From Lachnospiraceae bacterium (GTDB lineage: Bacteria > Bacillota > Clostridia > Lachnospirales > Anaerotignaceae): a stretch of DNA of 7,235 bases. The position numbers and the translations under genes are program-made. Of this stretch, positions 6,233-7,235 are shown piece by piece (positions within the stretch are counted from its first letter, which is position 1; each line of letters starts with the position of its first letter). The notes under the pieces were generated by a model. It was not told the origin of the DNA and did no database searches. It saw only the letters and a list, made by a program, of their open reading frames with translations. The DNA is taken from NCBI GenBank assembly GCA_028695945.1, contig JAQVIB010000106.1, positions 1-7,235 on the forward strand, read 5' to 3'.

Positions 6233-6979
6233 GTGGAAATAAATAAATTATCTATGGCTTTGAAAAAGGCACCGTTGCCCGCAAGGATGACAATAGGTTC
6301 TTTTGTACTGTTTTTAGTAATGTATTGGTTAGTTACTGCTAAATTTATTGAGCCATACTATTTTGAGGGTTTACTATTTGCATTACCTTTTGTTTGCTTT
6401 GGAATAATCACTTTTTTAACTGTAATAGATAAGTTGAAAATTGGTACTTCATATAAAATTACATACATTTTAATTATTGTTTTGGGTTTTGCTTCGGTAT
6501 TTACATTCGGTTATATTGCTTTAGATGCAGCAGTAACCCAAACAACGGATATAGGTAAATACGAAAGAGTTTTGAAGCTTACAGGCTATCCTAGCAACAC
6601 ATTAATAAGATATTTTCCGGATAAAATCCCAAGTAATGCAAAAAATATTGTATTCAATTATAATCCAGCTTTTTTGCAAGGTGGAGAAAATTTTGACTTG
6701 AAATTTGAAACAGATTCAGATTCTATTAAAGATTATATTGACGAATTTTCTAAGCAAGCAAAGTGGATTGGTAAATCTAGTGATAGCGAAGCTGAAGAAA
6801 ATGGTCTATTTTTAAGTGCGTTTGATACTGTCGGTTATAAGAATCTTCCAGAAGATTATACAATTTACCTCATTGACAGCAAGCCTTATTATCCAGACGA
6901 TTGGAACCATGGCGAGCTAAGTGCTGCTGCTATCAGTGAAGAGAGGAATGAGATAATATTTATTGCCGAAGATTGGTAA
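6233..6979 (+). CDS. Membrane protein with three N-terminal TM segments and an extracytoplasmic domain
   Basis: I cannot assign a named family or function to this 248-residue protein. Three hydrophobic segments are clear (about 19-36, 43-65 and 75-97). The basic residues K11-K12 before the first and the loop DKLKIGTSYK between the second and third suggest that the N-terminus is inside and that the C-terminal domain (about 98-248) faces outward. That domain is soluble and acidic, with an RYFPDKIPSNAKNIVFNY stretch (126-143) and FLQGGENFDLKF (147-158), a pattern I associate loosely with uncharacterised Firmicutes membrane proteins. No catalytic motif, cysteine pair or lipobox is visible. The start is a GTG with a fair ribosome site. 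The gene is flanked by terminators on both sides, so it is probably transcribed alone. Confidence 0.8.
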   Translation: MEINKLSMALKKAPLPARMTIGSFVLFLVMYWLVTAKFIEPYYFEGLLFALPFVCFGIITFLTVIDKLKIGTSYKITYILIIVLGFASVFTFGYIALDAAVTQTTDIGKYERVLKLTGYPSNTLIRYFPDKIPSNAKNIVFNYNPAFLQGGENFDLKFETDSDSIKDYIDEFSKQAKWIGKSSDSEAEENGLFLSAFDTVGYKNLPEDYTIYLIDSKPYYPDDWNHGELSAAAISEERNEIIFIAEDW

Positions 6980-6994
6980 CATTAATTGGCTTTC

Positions 6995-7022
6995 GAACTC
7001 AGTCTTTTGGCTGAGTTCTTTT
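6995..7022 (+). terminator. Intrinsic terminator after the 248-residue protein gene
   Basis: A perfect 8-bp stem GAACTCAG (6995-7002) / CTGAGTTC (7011-7018) with an 8-nt loop is followed by TTTT. It lies 15 nt after the stop codon. Confidence 0.88.
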
Positions 7023-7049
7023 GTGTAATTCTAATAAAAATTGTATAAT
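7021..7049 (+). promoter_or_regulatory. Candidate promoter for the downstream dprA-like gene
   Basis: A weak -35 TTGTGT (7021-7026), a 17-nt spacer and a perfect TATAAT (7044-7049) put the start of transcription near 7056, about 72 nt before the TTG start. The -35 box merges with the U-tract of the preceding terminator. Confidence 0.45.
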
Positions 7050-7078
7050 TTATAAAATGTTCTTGCTTTTATACAATT
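7039..7078 (+). repeat. Inverted repeat over the candidate dprA promoter
   Basis: Perfect 10-bp arms AATTGTATAA (7039-7048) and TTATACAATT (7069-7078) are separated by 20 nt. The left arm covers most of the -10 box and the right arm lies just after the predicted start, a placement that would suit an operator. The arms are very AT-rich, so chance is a real alternative. Confidence 0.5.
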
Positions 7079-7115
7079 AAGGATTTATCATAGAGGTCGT
7101 ATTTACCTAAAAAAG

Positions 7116-7121
7116 AAGGTG
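7116..7121 (+). promoter_or_regulatory. Ribosome binding site deciding the dprA TTG start
   Basis: AAGGTG lies 6 nt before TTG 7128. The in-frame GTG at 7119 overlaps it, and the first in-frame ATG (7146) has no such site. Confidence 0.55.
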
Positions 7122-7127
7122 TTTCTT

Positions 7128-7235
7128 TTGCATGAAAATCATTATATGATGTGGTTATTTCGAAGTTTGGGCATGAATTTGCGTAAGACTTATATTTTGT
7201 TAGAGCATTTTGGAAGTGCTATGGAGGTATGGAAT
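7128..7235 (+). CDS. dprA: DNA-processing protein DprA (Smf), N-terminal 36 residues, cut by right edge
   Basis: The open frame from the TTG at 7128 runs off the window. Its 36 residues contain YMMWLFRSLGMNLRK, TYILLEHFGS and AMEVWN, which match the pattern of the DprA N-terminus: a tryptophan-containing helix, a G-x-x-x-RK turn, an LLE-x-FGS helix and an E-x-W ending. DprA loads RecA onto incoming single-stranded DNA during transformation and is widely conserved, including in species not known to be competent. The Rossmann-like nucleotide-binding core that would prove the call is outside the window. The TTG start is chosen from the ribosome site; the GTG at 7119 or the ATG at 7146 are alternatives. 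It lies downstream of a terminator and has its own candidate promoter. Confidence 0.72.
   Translation, partial: MHENHYMMWLFRSLGMNLRKTYILLEHFGSAMEVWN

Noticed and set aside
1..7235. CRISPR arrays, insertion sequences, prophage or defence genes
   Set aside because: No regularly spaced direct repeats, transposase, integrase or defence-type motifs were seen in the window.

Overview
The window looks like chromosomal DNA from a low-GC Gram-positive bacterium of the Clostridia type. The grounds are AT-rich codon use, strong AGGAGG ribosome sites, GTG and TTG starts, intrinsic terminators with U-tracts, and the protein families present. I cannot name the species. Every supported gene is on the + strand.

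Positions 1-4326 read as one transcription unit: the C-terminal part of a U32-family protein (RlhA-like, cut by the left edge), then an FtsW/RodA/SpoVE peptidoglycan polymerase 10 nt later, then a class B penicillin-binding protein whose start overlaps the FtsW/RodA stop by 8 bp. The last two form a standard polymerase/transpeptidase pair for cell-wall synthesis. A hairpin terminator follows directly. Its U-tract runs into the ribosome site of the next gene, a PrsW-type intramembrane protease (4338-5012).

Positions 4998-5842 hold a second unit. A good sigma-A-type promoter lies over the 3' end of prsW and leads to a Nudix hydrolase and an 81-residue single-pass membrane protein with a strongly acidic, cysteine-containing tail. 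A terminator closes the unit. A 9-bp perfect inverted repeat sits at the predicted transcription start, just before the Nudix ribosome site.

Positions 5858-6075 are a compact tRNA-Thr(CGU) gene with its own extended -10 promoter and terminator. Positions 6233-7022 hold an unrecognised gene for a protein with three membrane segments and a probably extracytoplasmic domain, with its own terminator. The right edge (7128-7235) holds the first 36 codons of a likely dprA gene with a TTG start, preceded by a candidate promoter that overlaps a 10-bp inverted repeat.

I do not see an obviously new multi-gene system. The window is mostly envelope and housekeeping genes. The points most worth a second look are the two operator-like inverted repeats, the terminator/ribosome-site arrangement before prsW, the N-terminal membrane extension on the FtsW/RodA protein, and the two uncharacterised membrane proteins.
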